Shown piece after piece: positions 12,501-27,500 of a stretch of DNA of 64,000 nucleotides. Position numbers and translations under genes: made by a program. The number at the start of each line of letters is the position of its first letter. The stretch's first letter is position 1. Under the pieces are notes generated by a model. That model had not been told where the DNA came from. It made no database searches and worked only from the letters and a program-made list of their open reading frames with translations. Source of the stretch: Carposina sasakii (lineage: Eukaryota > Arthropoda > Insecta > Lepidoptera > Carposinidae). The DNA lies in assembly GCA_014607495.2 (NCBI GenBank), contig CP053170.1, forward strand, positions 4,464,001-4,528,000. Reading direction: 5' to 3'.

Positions 12501-15500
12501 AGGTACTTGTAATATTAGCAGGATTTGTAATACCTACCTTAAAATACAGGTTCGGATAATAGGGGTTGAATGGAGCCATCTATTTACTATTTTCTTTTTT
12601 CAGAGAGATTTTTTCTATATCCATATAAGTTGTCATGTAGAGCTTGCTGTCGTACCACGTTGCTAAACAGAGACTATATTTATATCTTAATTCTTAATGT
12701 ATACTCCATATAAAAATACTGTAATCGATCCATACATCCAACATAACTTATACAAAACATAACTTTATATGTATGTATAAGCGGCCGCCCTATCTCTACG
12801 GGACTGTATAAACTATAGCTGTACACTTGTTGATATGGGCCGGAGGGCAGGGCGGGCGTGGCGGCCTACGTCATCCGTGACGTCACTGTGACGCGCGACC
12901 TACTTACACTGCCAGACGATTGCTGTTCTATCGCACGTATCGAAACTTTGGAAAACAAATAATACTGTTATTAATGCAAGGGAAAATTAGAGTTGGATAT
13001 TGTGAATATCTAATTTATTGGGAATATGGTGGAGAATAGACGAAAAAAATGTCGATTTTGAGCAATGATGTGGAAATCTATCTGTCTACCTACACTTTTG
13101 ATTTGTAACTACTTCTACCCTATTTCTATTGTCTTGTTCTATGTTGTTTTTGTCCGTGTATGTGTAATTCCCAAATAAAAACTAAAAACGCTATTCCATA
13201 AATCTGGGAGAAAAGTGATTCTACTTTAGCCGGTTCTGACTTTTAGGAAAGGTAATCGCGGTAGTTGCAAACATTAATATGAATATCAATGTATGTTTTC
13301 GAGTCATATACTTATCTATGTATTTAGGTATATAACGATGCTTAGTAGATACTCAATCATCTTAGTGTGGGACTAGTAAATATGTTGTGAAGTGTGCAAG
13401 GGCGTCGCCAGCCGATGGCGCAGGGGGGGGCAAGTTGACTTTACCTACTACAATTCATACTTTTCTCATTCTCTATGAATGAGAAAGGTAGGTATGAATT
13501 GTAGGTAAAGTCGACAGCGCATGAAACTTTTCACTTTTACTACGAGCCTTACATCTACAGCGATTGTAATAACAACAGTATCTTAGTACTATATACATAT
13601 ATATTCTGTGACAGTACAGAGTCTAATGCGTAAAGCTACACGAGCACGAGCTCTTGACTATGCAATAAAAAACTTGTAAATGAGTTATAATAACATTTAT
13701 TAGAAAAATAAAATAAAAAGGAGTTTGAATTCGATTTTCGACGTACGGGAATGATTGTTCAAGGCTTGAACTTCAAGCAAATCAACTCAAAGACTTAGGA
13801 CTTTGGTTGTATTATATTTGGCAACTTTTTTTAGAATCTCTAGGGGGGGGCAGCTGCCCCTCCCTGCCCCCCCTTGGCGACGCCCTTGGAAGTGTGTACT
13901 TTGCTCTCTCCATCAATCCGTCTTCAAGGAATGTAGAAAAGCTCCTTCACAAATAACCCTGTTACTATGGTCGATTCCGGCAGTCACACTTAAACCTAAA
14001 CGTAAAATTAGTCCTACTTGTCCTTATCTCTCTCTCATTTATGTTAAGAACGGAGAGAGATAGACCTGACTAAGATTAGGTATACGTTTAAGTGTGACGG
14101 TCAGAATCGACCCTACTGCAAGCTCATTCTTGTATGCTGCTCTGGGAGTGAAAAAAAAAAACGCATAGTACTACAGCAGCTTCTCTTCCCGGGCATACTG
14201 TTGTACAAGTCAGTAGAGGGACAAGAGGGTCTTGGTGTTTTGTAGGCGATGGGCTGACCACCTGTCACTACTAACCGAACTTGTACTACATCTCAACTAT
14301 ACCCTCAAAATTGGTCAGAAGTGGCACCATGTGGTTCTATCGGCCCTTGGTGCTCTACCTACCCCGTAAGGGATAAAGGCGTGATTATATGTATGTATGC
14401 AAGCTCATGTACCAAAGAATATAGCCTCTAATTATGAACTTTATAATATCGTGATTTATGAAACTGTACTTTAACTATCACCCAAGAAATAAATTACTGA
14501 TATGTCCACACACACAACTCATGCATGGTATCGAACACAAAACCAAATAAAATTCAACACAGCCTATGCCACAAAAGGTCGTCTGCTTCTTACTATTATA
14601 AAACTTCAATCACACTCAAATATTAAAAAAAAAAACTTCATTTCACAAAGATGAAACTTAATGTGCATCCACACCGCAGTTACCTTTTGTCGATCAACGT
14701 TTCCAAATGTTACTCAGAAACATCCGATAGCAAAAAGTTATTTATTGTCGACAAATGTTTCCGCAATATCATTAGTATGTTTATGGACGCGTTCAGGAAC
14801 AATCAACAAACATTAACAAGTAGACACAAAAGTTGCAGTATGTTACTGTATCGCAGAGTGTTGATCAACAAAAAGTAACAGCAGTGTGGATGCACGGTTA
14901 CTAATTAAAAAGCAAATTGTCTGATCAGTAGTTAAACTTGCCTTTTACTAACTATTATTAAAAATTGTTTGTCAAGCTACTTATAATTTTTTTTTTTACA
15001 TTTTCTATGATTTTAACTTATTAATCAATTTTGACTGATCAAAAAATTTGCTCTAAGGGCACTGAGTTGAGAGATGGTTGTATTTTGTATTGTTAGACAT
15101 AAGAGACCATTTCCACCCAACTTTCGCTATGCCAAGCGGTTGGCGGAAGAAATCTTTATTAGGGATAAGCACGCCTTTGTACATTATCATTGTAAACTGT
15201 TTTTCTATAAATAAGGTTTGTGTACAATGAAGAATAAGAGATTTTTTTCAGTGGTTGAGTGTGATTCGGGTATTATTAATACGGGGTAAGTGATAGTTCT
15301 AGTTAATGTTAGCAAAGTAAAAACAAATCGGTTAGTTCATTAAATATCTCAATACACAACCTTCTCGACTGTTCCGTAGCAATAGTGTACCTGTTTACAA
15401 ACAAATGGATATAAGTATAAACTAATAGAAATATACAGATGCTTTTTGTTGCCACCTTTAACGAAGGGTACGTACTCTATACATCAAATAAACTAAGTTT

Positions 15501-18500
15501 ATGCCAAAAAAAATACTGAGACACGATATAATTTTTTTTTATTACATGATCGGGCGATATTTATAGTGACCAGTGTTTATGCTAGTTTTTTCATAGACAG
15601 ATATTAATTATTTTTCGTGAAAAAAATCTTGCTACACGCGTCAATGTGCATTTATGCAGAAAAACGCAGTCTATTTACTCAACGTTGGACCCTAATATTT
15701 TGGAAACCAGACACTTCCCAGGTATGCTTCCATGGAGAAAAATGATGATGAGATTCCGTAGTTTTCGGGAACGTTGACGACCAAAAAAACATCCTGTATA
15801 AGTAAATGAGTATAGGTTAAATTAATCAAAATTGAAATAAAATTCGGAAATCATCAATTCCCGTTTCTCCCGTTCCCGTGGGAATTTCGTGAAATCCTTT
15901 CTTATCGGATACGTCATAAAAAGAACACATCGTCTGACTTAGGTATTACCAGTAGTTTAGGCTGAGCGTCCCTGAGGATGATCTGAGGATCCTTCAGACC
16001 AATGGTTGAGGTTGATCATTGCATTACGACTTTATAAATCCATCAGTCAGTGTGTGAGTCAAGCAAGACAAAGCATTTTATATTGTATGGATTCCCTGCA
16101 TCTGTGTAGACTAATTATATCACCCATTAGATATTATTTCAAATATTTCCATGTAAATTCGGCTCGACACAACTCAAATACTGCGATAAACATTAATCAG
16201 GTTAATGAACGGCTTGTTTGTATTTATTTAGGCGGCCATGTTAAAAACTAGATTGGATAATTTAGTTATTGCTCGATAAAAGGAGCTTTAGAAAAGGTTT
16301 GCTTTGCCTAAGTATACCTAATATAAATACTTAATACTTAAAGGTAAAGAGATAGAGCTCGAATAGAAATATAACCTATTTCTATTAGAGCCCGCTTTTA
16401 ATGTTCAGTAAAGTTCAATTACAAATAAGGCACAAACGCGGCGGGGAGCTTGCCAGATAATTATTACCCGTACATATACTATTGTTTTGGGGTTGAAATA
16501 GGTTGGTTTACTATACGTGTCTTTATAAAAATAGAGTCATATAATATCTGCTTACTTAAGTATAGGTACATAGGAAAATATACTTTTCATAACAGCTATC
16601 TTTTGAAATTTGTTACATGCTTTTTTAGTTATAGTTTTTATATCAAACTTTGATCTCTACTATTCCTTTTTATTTTCATCCACGTGTACATACGGCAGTT
16701 AGACCATATTTTAAAACCGGGATAAGCAATATCACAAAAATAAACACACTGCGCGGGAGAAGCAAAGTTTAAAAATAAACTGAAAACAAACAATACGATG
16801 TAGGCTACTACGAGTATTACTATACGAGTTTCAGGAGATATTTTTATATGCGCGTGCAGATAGTAATGTAATAAAACATTTTTATGACTTTATTCAAGTA
16901 TTTCCCATTCCCTGCGAAGATAAATCGTAAAATTGTGAAATACCTAGTTGAAAATCTTACACGTGTCCAGAAATATAAACATTTATAGGATTTGTAAAGC
17001 CCATAAAATACACTTTAAATTCCGAGAGCTTGACATGATTAGGACATAATTACTGTGATCAAAGGAATGTTAGCGGTTTAGCAGTGGGAGCTAATGAATT
17101 GAAATAAGAGTTGCCTACTATAAAATAAACAACCGTTCATGAGTTAAATGCGACACATAAAACACCGCAATTAGGTATACCAATAGATATTTATTTATCC
17201 CGGAATAAATGTGATCAAGGAGGTAGGTATTATATATCTATGTAACTGGACAGGGCGCTATGTGCGGGAACTACATGCTGCAAGAAAAAATCGGTGTTGT
17301 GTTAGAGTAATGTCTCTATCCAACGCTATTATTTTTATTTACAGTTTTCCTTATATACAGGGTGTAACAAAAGGGGTATGTTAAGCGAAAAGCTATGTAA
17401 ATAGCCCACTAAAAGGAACCTATCCACAAAATTTCAGACTCGAAATCACATGTTTATTTTTCTAGATAGTATGGAGAATTCCTAAACAACTCAGGAATGT
17501 TCATACAATCTTGAAAAATAAACATGTGATTTCGAGTCTCAAATTCTGGAAATAGGTTCTCTATAGTGTGTTGTTTACATAGCTTTTCACTTAACATACC
17601 CTTTCTGTTACACCCTGTATATGTATTTCCGGTATAAGAAGTGCTTGAACTATATTTTCAAAGGGTACAATTCTGGTAAATGTCTATCTGTTAAATCTTT
17701 TTATAATAAGGCAGACGAAGTGTTCAAAGAATCCTGTGGAGCAGCGTCAGTCATCTATATGAAAAAGTCTATAATACGATTTCATTTCGGCTGCGTCTAG
17801 CTCGAAACTTTACTGAATCGGGGGTACAAGATGCACTTATTACCCAAATGCAACAGAAAAGATGTTTTTGGAGTGTATGTTTGTATGTGTACCTAAGGTA
17901 TGCATATTTTTAGTTCTTCTTTGACACGCTCTAGAGCCTCAACAGGTTGTCGAATTTGAGCTTGACAGGTATAGTCGTGAGAGTGACGTGAGTTGTGTGT
18001 TTTTCGATAAACAATTTAGTAATGCGTTTTTGCTTTGTACAGTCTGTAGTTCCATGTACTAAGTAGTCTGTGTACTCGTTAGTGCCAACACCTGGCATGG
18101 CACAGTGATCAGGTGTAAACTTGATGCACTGCCGAGTCGTGCCAGCAACGCGTGGCACCCACACCAAATATTTAATTAATGCTACATGTAGGTAGGTAGG
18201 CCGGTGAATCGACAAAATCGTTAAACGAAAAGCCGTATTTTTTTGAAATAATGGTATTTTAATGTAATATCAAGACTAAATATTTTCTCTTAAAAAACTT
18301 TATTGCTAATGCAAAATATAAGCACATTTTTATTTATTTACTCATTGCAAACTATTAATCCCTGTGCCTAGTTACAAGTGTTTAAGTACTTAAATTTATT
18401 GAATAATTTTACCTAGATTATAAACCTTTTATATAGGACTCTAAGCGTACAAAAATACTGTTAAAAGTCTGTAAAGTTTCAGTATGAAAACATCAGATTT

Positions 18501-21500
18501 CATCAAAAATTCTTTAACGAAATACCTACTTCCGAGCTCAGTGGGAATTCCGAGGTGCTCTCAAAATTACAAATATGCGGCTTGCCAACAAAATTATGTA
18601 GCGACTATACAGAAGACGTTATACTACGGAATGTGCACAGATTTTGTATCATTATTTATGACCTACTTATACCTATTTCGATACTTTTTAACTTGGTGAG
18701 AGTTTATGATAGTGCGATTTTATATCTTAGGTGCCTATTTGAAAAAGCTGTTTCGATAAGAATTGATATGTAAATAGAGACACATGATAAATATTATGCA
18801 TGATAGATTTGGTTACTCGGTAAAAATGGCAATCTATCTAGCGAAATCAAAGAACGAATCAACCGAATATTTTCACACTATAATTATTTTTATTAGTACA
18901 GATTTTTTAATTCAGCGGTTTTTTTAACGAAGATAGGTACAGTGTTTGTTTACTAGAATTTTGTGTCCTTATAATATTCATGAGTTAATTTAGATAAGAA
19001 ATATTTATTTTATATGACAGTACTTACTTTTATGTTACGTAAGAAACAAGGAAGGTAAAAATAACAAAGCACGACTTTAGAATTTAAAAACGACATAAAA
19101 ACATTTCGGTAAGTAGTTTAAAAAACGGAAGTTACAAAAGACCTACTTATCGAAGTCGACGTTTGCTCGCATGACGCAGTTCATTTCCTTTTAAGTTTTC
19201 TGATTTTACCTCTCATTATCAAACGATATTATTTAATTTTGTTGGAAACAGTTCGGGCTAAAACAAAGGACGGCGTCGGCGCCCGCTGCGAAGGTTTACA
19301 TTCCGTACTACGGTATAGAGAAATAGAGAACAATTGTATAGTTTGACTGAATGTGACTCTATTTATTAATTAAAACAATTAAAGTTTACCTCTTAATATT
19401 AGTATACAGGGTGTAACAAAAAGGGTATGTTAAGCGAAAAGCTATGTAAATAGCCCACTATAGTTTGAGACTCGAAATCACATTTTTATTTTTCAAGATT
19501 GTATAAAAATTTCTGAGATATTTAAAAATTCTCCATACTATCGGGAAAAATAAACATATGATTTCGGGTCTCAAATTTCGTGGACAGGTTCTCTACAGTG
19601 GGCTATTCACATAGCTTTTCGCTTAACATACCCTTTTTGTTACACCCTGTAGATGTAGTTTAAATATATGCACATACATATGGCTGTGTTCTCGAAATGG
19701 GGTAATCAGAACTACAGGATTATAAATTTGCATGCCGTTTTTTATTTGTAGATACTTGCTCGTGTGTGTAATATTCAGCCTTTTGCAGTCCACTGCTGGA
19801 CGTAGGCCTCCACCAGGGCACGCCACAAGGCTACTGCCACAGGGAGGTATTGCCCATAGTCACCACGCTGGGCAGGCGGGTGACCGCAGTGTGATTTTCG
19901 GACTATATTGTCAGCACGGGAGGCGCTGGTGCCCGCCTTCCGGAAACCCTTAATCACCTCGTACGATACCCACGGGCAGGCAGGGGCGGTACAAACTCTA
20001 CTCTGCCGGCACCACGCTGCTTATACGGCTTATGCGGTTATTACTATAAACTTATTTTTGTTATTATTACTGTTTGTCTCTCATCAATATAATAAAAGTT
20101 AAATAACGTTCACGTGGGTCGTGCCATGTCCATGCAACTTGACGCCGTAAATGTTATGAGATATTATCATAAATCATGGTATTTCCATCAGCTCTACGTC
20201 TGCGTGTGACCTACATCGCATGACGCACGTGCTACGTCACTCTTTGTTAGTGCTTTGTTACTTTGTCCGTGCTTGTGTTGTGGTCAGTGTGCCACAGCGC
20301 AGTTACGATGCAGTGGTAGCAAGCAAGAGGGGTCGTAATAGTGGTGATATAGGAAATATAGGAGTAGTGCACGCTAATGGTAACCCATTATATATCTACC
20401 AAAAAAATTCGAATTAATACGCTAGAGACAATTTCACCGGTTGATTGTGTGGAGTGTGTAAAGTGGAGTTTGAATGTTATCAATTTAGGAGTAGACTTGT
20501 TTTAGTAGGTCTTTTACTGTTTTAAAAAAAGATCAAAAAAATGGCAAAAAAGAGCTTTTTTGTATTGTTTACATAATATTAGATATGAATATTAACCTTT
20601 TTATCGCTGTTCAGAGAAATATTTCTTTAATGATTTAATGCTCCCAAAATATTATTGCTCAAAATTATGCTTTGTAGTCGAAACTACATAATCGAAAGTA
20701 ACAAACAAAGTTCGTTAGCAATGTCGATCAAATTCAACTTATAGGTACATAGGTATGGTACATAATGTTAAATAAGTTGAATTAAATACATTTACCTACT
20801 GCATTTTACAACACTGTGGCGGCCTGATTAAGTAGAGTTATGACCTATTGTTAGTTAGAAAAAGTGGAATAACTAACTTTTTGCTGAACTTATTAACACT
20901 TGTATGTAGCTTGTTAAACTGTGCGTGCAACTCTGTCTGAGTGGAGAGCAGAAAAAACCAAATGTTGTATTTATCCCGGATTAAAATATTTTCCCGGGAT
21001 AAAAAGTAGTCTATGTCCTTTCTCAGGCTTTAGACTACTTGTGTACTAAATTTCATTTCAATCGGTTTAGTAGTTTAGGCGTGAAAGCCTGAGAGACAGA
21101 GTTAATTTCGCATTTACTTGTAAATATTAGTAAAGATTCTTACACAGCCTGAACTGCTTATCCTAGAGATCTGAAACCTGGAGGATGTGATCTTTGTATA
21201 ACGTGGGTATCTAATCATAAAGGATTTCCCAAAATTTCCATGGAAACGGGGAAAAAAATTAACAACGTTTACGCGGACGAAATCTTGGGCTTTCTCTATT
21301 ACATATATGTACATACATACATAATAATCACGCCTCTTTCCCGGAGGGGTAGGCAGAGATCACGGATCTCCATTTGCTACGATCCTGACACACCTCTTTC
21401 GCTTCATCTACTTTCATGATATTCTTCATGCACGCTCGTCGGTTTAGGGTACTCTTGACCTGACCTTTCTTTAGAATTTCACCAATTTGATCGGTGAAAG

Positions 21501-24500
21501 TCCGGCGAGGTCTTCCCCTTCCAACCCTTCCATCCACTCTTCCGTTGTACACTTTCTTTATCAGTCTACTTTCACTCATCCTCTCCACATGCCCAAACCA
21601 CCTCAACATACCCTTCTCAATCTTCGTCACCACGTCCTCATTTATACCACACTTCTTTCTGATCACCTCATTTCTTATACTATCTTTCAAAGTGACTAAT
21701 TATAATACTAAATTATACCCAGAGAAATGAAATCTCGGAGAGGTAGGCAGATATGGACCTCAATTTGCCTGACACTGACACCTCTTTCGCCTCATCAAAT
21801 TTCGTGATACTCATCATGCACGTTCCTCAGCTTAGGGTACTCTTGACCTGACATTTCTCTAGAATTTCTTTAAATGGTCAGAGGAAGTCTGGTAAGGTTT
21901 TCCCCTTACAATCCCAAATCCTACATAAATTATGTATATTAGGCAGAGAAAAAATATCTTGCTTATGGTTATAGGTTAGTTGAGTTTCAATAATTCCGAA
22001 CAAAATATTTTATTTAACTATTTAGAGACTTATGACACTTTTCTGGCTAATCTTAATAGCTACAAAACTGTTTACAATAGTACGACGAGAAGAAAAGTAA
22101 TGGAAAAAATGTTAATTGTGTTAGATAAACAACTTACGGCGAATTTGTAAATATTGTGGAGTCTTTTTTACTTTGCTTTGGCGGCAGGCCAAGAAACTAT
22201 GAGAAATTATTTACATACATACATAAAATCATGCCGCTTTCTTTAGCTATATCTGTATACTGCCTATCTCTCAGGCAATAAGCGAGCAACTTGTCAATAT
22301 AATTTACATTTTACACCTATCCCCGCTATGCTTGTGGCTATGGAATTTCGTTCATGATTCTATAGTTCTGGCTACCCCATATACAGCCAAAGAAAGGGCG
22401 CATGTAGAGCTGACTATGCTGTAATATAGAGCACTCACAGCTGGCTTGAATTTACATCGCTCGTCACTTACAAGTTACAGTCAATATACCTCATAGGTAC
22501 TCGTACATAGGGCAAGTTTACGCAAACAATGTCGCGGGGTTGCACTAGGTATTACTTAATTTATTTTATTTTATAATTTCAGGAAGACCAACAGCTATTT
22601 ATAATTATAGGTAGGAAATTCATTTTACGTAATACGAATTTGACAAGCAATCAGCGATTTTTGTACAATTTTCGCTATCGCTTTGCTTTTGCTAGTTAGG
22701 TAATAAGGGGGCCGCTCGCAAAAGGAATGTATTCTGACGATATTTCGTCGATGCAGGAGGAACAGAAAGTATATTGTTGTGTCGAAGAGTTTTCCAAGGT
22801 ACTCTATGATTAATATGTGACAATAGCTCAGGACAGTCTATAGCGCTAGAGGCAATCTTCAGAAGAAAAACGATATCAGAGATTTCCCGGCGTTTCTCAA
22901 ACATTGCGTGAAATAATAATGTAATAAGTAGTCGTAATTTCCACAACACCACGCCTTGCATCGTGAACCTTTGCACGACACGATATCATAGGAATCTAGC
23001 TTAGATGTTTATTAGCCAGAGAGCTCTGAACACTGCTGAGGTACCTATGTATGTTCACAACATGGAAGACGTTGCGGTCACAGAAAATTATTTATGGGGT
23101 CGGGCGGTCCAAAGATTTGGAGTTTGTTTTACGGTCAGCTGCTTGCCTGACACCTACTATCCTCCGGCATAGCTATAGCTGTACAGTACAAACATATCAT
23201 CATCATCATCAGCCTATTGCAGTCCACTGCTGGACGTAGGCCTCCCCCAGGGCACGCCACAAGACTACTGCCGCAGGGGGTATTTGCCCATAGTCACCAC
23301 GCTGGGCAGGCGGGTTGGTGACCGTAGTTTGTATTTTGGACTATGTTGTCAACACGGGAGGCGCTGCTGCCCACCTCCTGAAAACCCTTAATCGCCTCGT
23401 ACGATACCCACGGGTAGACATGGGGTGGTATGAATTCTACTCTGCCGGCACCACGCGGCATACATATAGGTACATAAAATTACGCCTTTTTCCCGGAGAG
23501 GTAGGCAGAGATCACGGATCTCCACTTGCTATGGTCCTCCTGACCACCTTCGCTTTTGTAACGTAGGTACTAATAATATTGACGTTGAATCACAATAACA
23601 AGGTCCAACATGCACCAACGAAATGTCTTCACCACTGTCACATATACGATGGTCATAAAAATTTATATTATTAATAATTCTTCGCTTGTGACGACATTCG
23701 ACCTTCTTACGCCGATCGTAATAATCGTCCCACGAGAATGCGACAAATATAACACTCAATTCAGTAGTGTGACACCGCAGTTATTTTGTTGAATCTAATG
23801 CTTTGGATAACGCCTAGGGACCTTAGGCCTTACTAATAGCTTTAAACTAGGTACCTTTATTATAAGCTATTCCACAGTTTAATTTTACAGAAATTCCATA
23901 CATTTTGCAAGTATAACGAGGTTGTAACTTGACTCGCGGTTTATTAGTAGCAGGGTAGGTATATTGAGTAGAGGGTTGATAAAGAGAATTGTTTGTTTTA
24001 TAACAATAAATCTGAACTATCTAACTAAACTACATAAACCTATAGCAAATTTAATGTTACCGTCTACCGGGAGGATGTCCATAAAGCATCCAGAATGCTA
24101 GCATATTTCCACTTTGAATAGCAATGCAAATTCACTTGTAGTTTTGCAAGTCTATGGATATTTCCCGGTAGAGGCGATCAGCGCCTGGTCCCTACGGTCT
24201 CAGTGTCTCGATGCCAAATAGCGCAATCGTGTAGTCTCCTGGGAACCTGGCTTATTTGAGGAAGAGAGTAACTTTAGATTTCGTGGTAATCCAGTTGAAT
24301 ATCCTGTAGTCTACGATTTCTGATAGGATACATAAATGAATAACAAATTTATAAAAAAGCACATAATAAAATATATCTTCCAGTAAATACACTTGTACCA
24401 TATTTGATGTATGGTTCTTGGAATTTAATTCTTTGTTTATAGCTAGCTACGAGTATTAGTAATTTTAGTTAGTCATTCTATTTTGGGCATCTTTATTAAT

Positions 24501-27500
24501 ATTAAATGGATGAACGCATATAAATTAATGGTGACAGCCTTTATGGAGGTGGAAATAGATGATTTATGAGTTTGGAGTATTAATAATGTATGTGTGTGAC
24601 TTCCGCTTGATCATGAACGCTTCAAAACTTCACAATGAACTTATTAATAAGTAGTTAGTACTAAGTAGTACTTATACCTATTGTTAATTTCTGAACCGTA
24701 TCACCTTACTATATGATACGATTAGGTTTAAGCGATATAACAGACAGTATATAGTTTCTGCAATATAGCACATTTCATCACATCAGACTATTGCAGTCCA
24801 CTGCTGGACGTAGGCCTCCCCTAGGGCACGCCATGCGCCGCAAGGAGATAGCAGAGTTTTTGCCCGTAGACACCACGCTGGCGGATTCGTGACAGCAGCA
24901 GTGAGATTTTCGGACTATGTTTTTGTTATCTATACTGGAGGCACGTTTTACGAACCTACAAAGTTAATTTTGGGGAGTGAAAAGCGCTAATCATAGTTTG
25001 ATTAGGTGCTGTTTTTTTTATATCGGTAGGTACATTACCTAGCCTAACCCTACATGGGCGAGTCCGACTCGCACTTGGCCACTTTTTGACGATGGTTAAA
25101 AACCAAACCTACCTTACACACCGCTACCTTGAATACATAATAAATTGAATTAAACCACGGTAGATTTCTCGTAGAAACCACAATGGCGTCCTCAAATATT
25201 CCTTCCTGTTATAAAAGGAGCTTCCTCTTCATTACTCGTTTTTGGACGGAGACCCGATTGTATTAAATTTCCTGGATGCTCGTGTCATGGAGTGACGAGG
25301 AGGTGTTACAGTAAACTTTGTTGTAAGTAAGTAGATATACTTAGTGTTGTTGCGATTTATAGATACATTTGTAGGAGTATGTAGCAACATTCAAGTTTAA
25401 AAGTAATCTGTCTCTATCGTGTATCTCGTTCTCTCTGTCCTGTATCTTCGTTTGGAATAGAAGCTAATAAAACACCGCATCAAAATCCGTTGCGAAGTTT
25501 AAAAGATTTAAGCATTCATAGGGACAGAAAGACAGCGGGAACCGACTTCTGTCTGTATGTCTGTCCCTGTGTCTGCTACGAGTATGATAAAACCAAGTTT
25601 GCATATTATTTCGTAGTCCACGCGGACGGAATCACGGGCAACAGCTAGTCAGAAAAAAGTCAAATAAAACCTACATGTTTGTTGAAAAATATTACTCAAG
25701 GGACGAACATATGCACTAGAAGGTGATGAAGGTGGTGGTGAAGATGATAAGGGAAGACAAAACAGCAATAGCCAGCGTAGGTAACTAGGCTACATCGCCT
25801 TCAGCCTAATGCAGTCCACTGCTGGACGTAGGCCTCCCCCAGGGCAAGCCACAAGGCCATAGTCGGGTTATTGCCCATAGACACCACGCTGGGCAGGCGG
25901 GTTGGTGACCGCAGTCTGATTTTTAGAATATGTTGTCAGTAAGGGATGCGCTGCTGCCCACCTCCCGGAAACGCTTAATCGCCTCGTACGATACCCACGG
26001 ACAGGCATGGGGTGGTACAAATTACTCTGCCGGCACCACGCGACTTGTTATAACAACTCCACTTTGTATTTTACATTACAGCTCGCATAACACACGGTTG
26101 AGACGTTAAATAGGAATTTTGTATTTGTATGCTGTAATAATACCTATATATAGGTATCTTTGAAAGATAATATTACCATATTACATCAAACGTAGGTAAA
26201 GCTTCTTGCTTGTACGTCAATTATTTCTTTATTACTTTAGCTTGTAGGCTTACATTTGTATTTTATGAAGCATTTATTTGTGTACAATAAGGAGAAAGAT
26301 CATGAAACGTAGGTAAACGATAGTGGGTCCATTATTGGCACACTAATATCACAAACGGTTTCACCGATTTGAATGCGGTTTTCAAAAATAATAAACTAAT
26401 GTAATAAGATTAAAAGAAGGTGATTTTTTTCTACATCTGGACCCTTTATGCTAAACGTGGCTGTAGAATCTTCCTCGTGACCCTGCAGTACTCGGTACCT
26501 ACCCTATTTTTCGAACACAGCCCTTTGTGTATCGTATTGCAGGTCTGTATGTATAGCAAACTGACGGCCACCCACGATTGTCTGCGAAAACTTATGAATA
26601 CCCGTTGCCGTGGGAATATCGGAAAATTATTTCTTAACAGAGGTCTAGGATCCCAGTCACGGGTCTGTACCACTGAATTTATTTAATGTATGAATTTTCT
26701 AAAAATTTTACTTTATCTATACCCGAGGAGCGTTGGTATCAGGCAAGAAGTCGGCCGTAAAACAAATGCCAAATCTTTAGCATTGTGAGTTTCGAAAGAA
26801 ACCACATTATCTGCTCCACCTCCTTTGGCCAAATACTTTAGAGATTTAATGGGCGATATTTACATAGTGTTTCTATGTAGATATATAATTTATAACACAC
26901 CTCATCTGTTACACCCTGTATAAAGATGTAAGTGTAAAATCGCGCAACTCATTTGCCTATCGCTTGATACTCTCATCTCGCTTGATTGATCATGACAGCT
27001 GCTAATAGGCCCAATCAGTCAGGCACGGCGCTGTTAAACGGTCATCAAACGGCTTATTTATATCTATTCTAATGACCTGGTTATTTTTAGTATGGACTTA
27101 TTTGTGTGCCAGAGTAGTGACTAGCCATGACTTCGTTTAGGTAGGTCTAGGTGCGTTTGGTATAGACCGCTGTTAGCTTCGAAAATCGTATCCTATAGAC
27201 GTGGAAGTCTGATCATTTTCTTGCTCTTATTCCATTATTTTGTTTGGTCGGCACAATAAGGTTTCCAAACTCATATAGCCAAGCTTGGTCGTGTTCCCAA
27301 AATAGCGTAGACAGTACTGCAGTATTATAAAGGAGACCCCACAGTTTGCGGTAATCAGTGACTATTTACTAGTTTACCGCTTAGAAAAATGCCTCTTTCA
27401 CGTAAAAAATTGCGAACGGAATTATACGATACTTGTAAGTTATATTGCAGATTAGATTAATGCCCATTCTTTCCGTTTAGGCAAAGTTGCTGGCATCAGC

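Noticed and set aside
17931..18215. 94-codon minus-strand frame
   Set aside because: It looked possibly like a transposase or retroelement scrap, but no motif could be confirmed.
19732..20102. Overlapping small frames on both strands near 19.8-20.1 kb
   Set aside because: All fall in the 'gtccactgctggacgtaggcc' repeat, copies of which give similar frames elsewhere.
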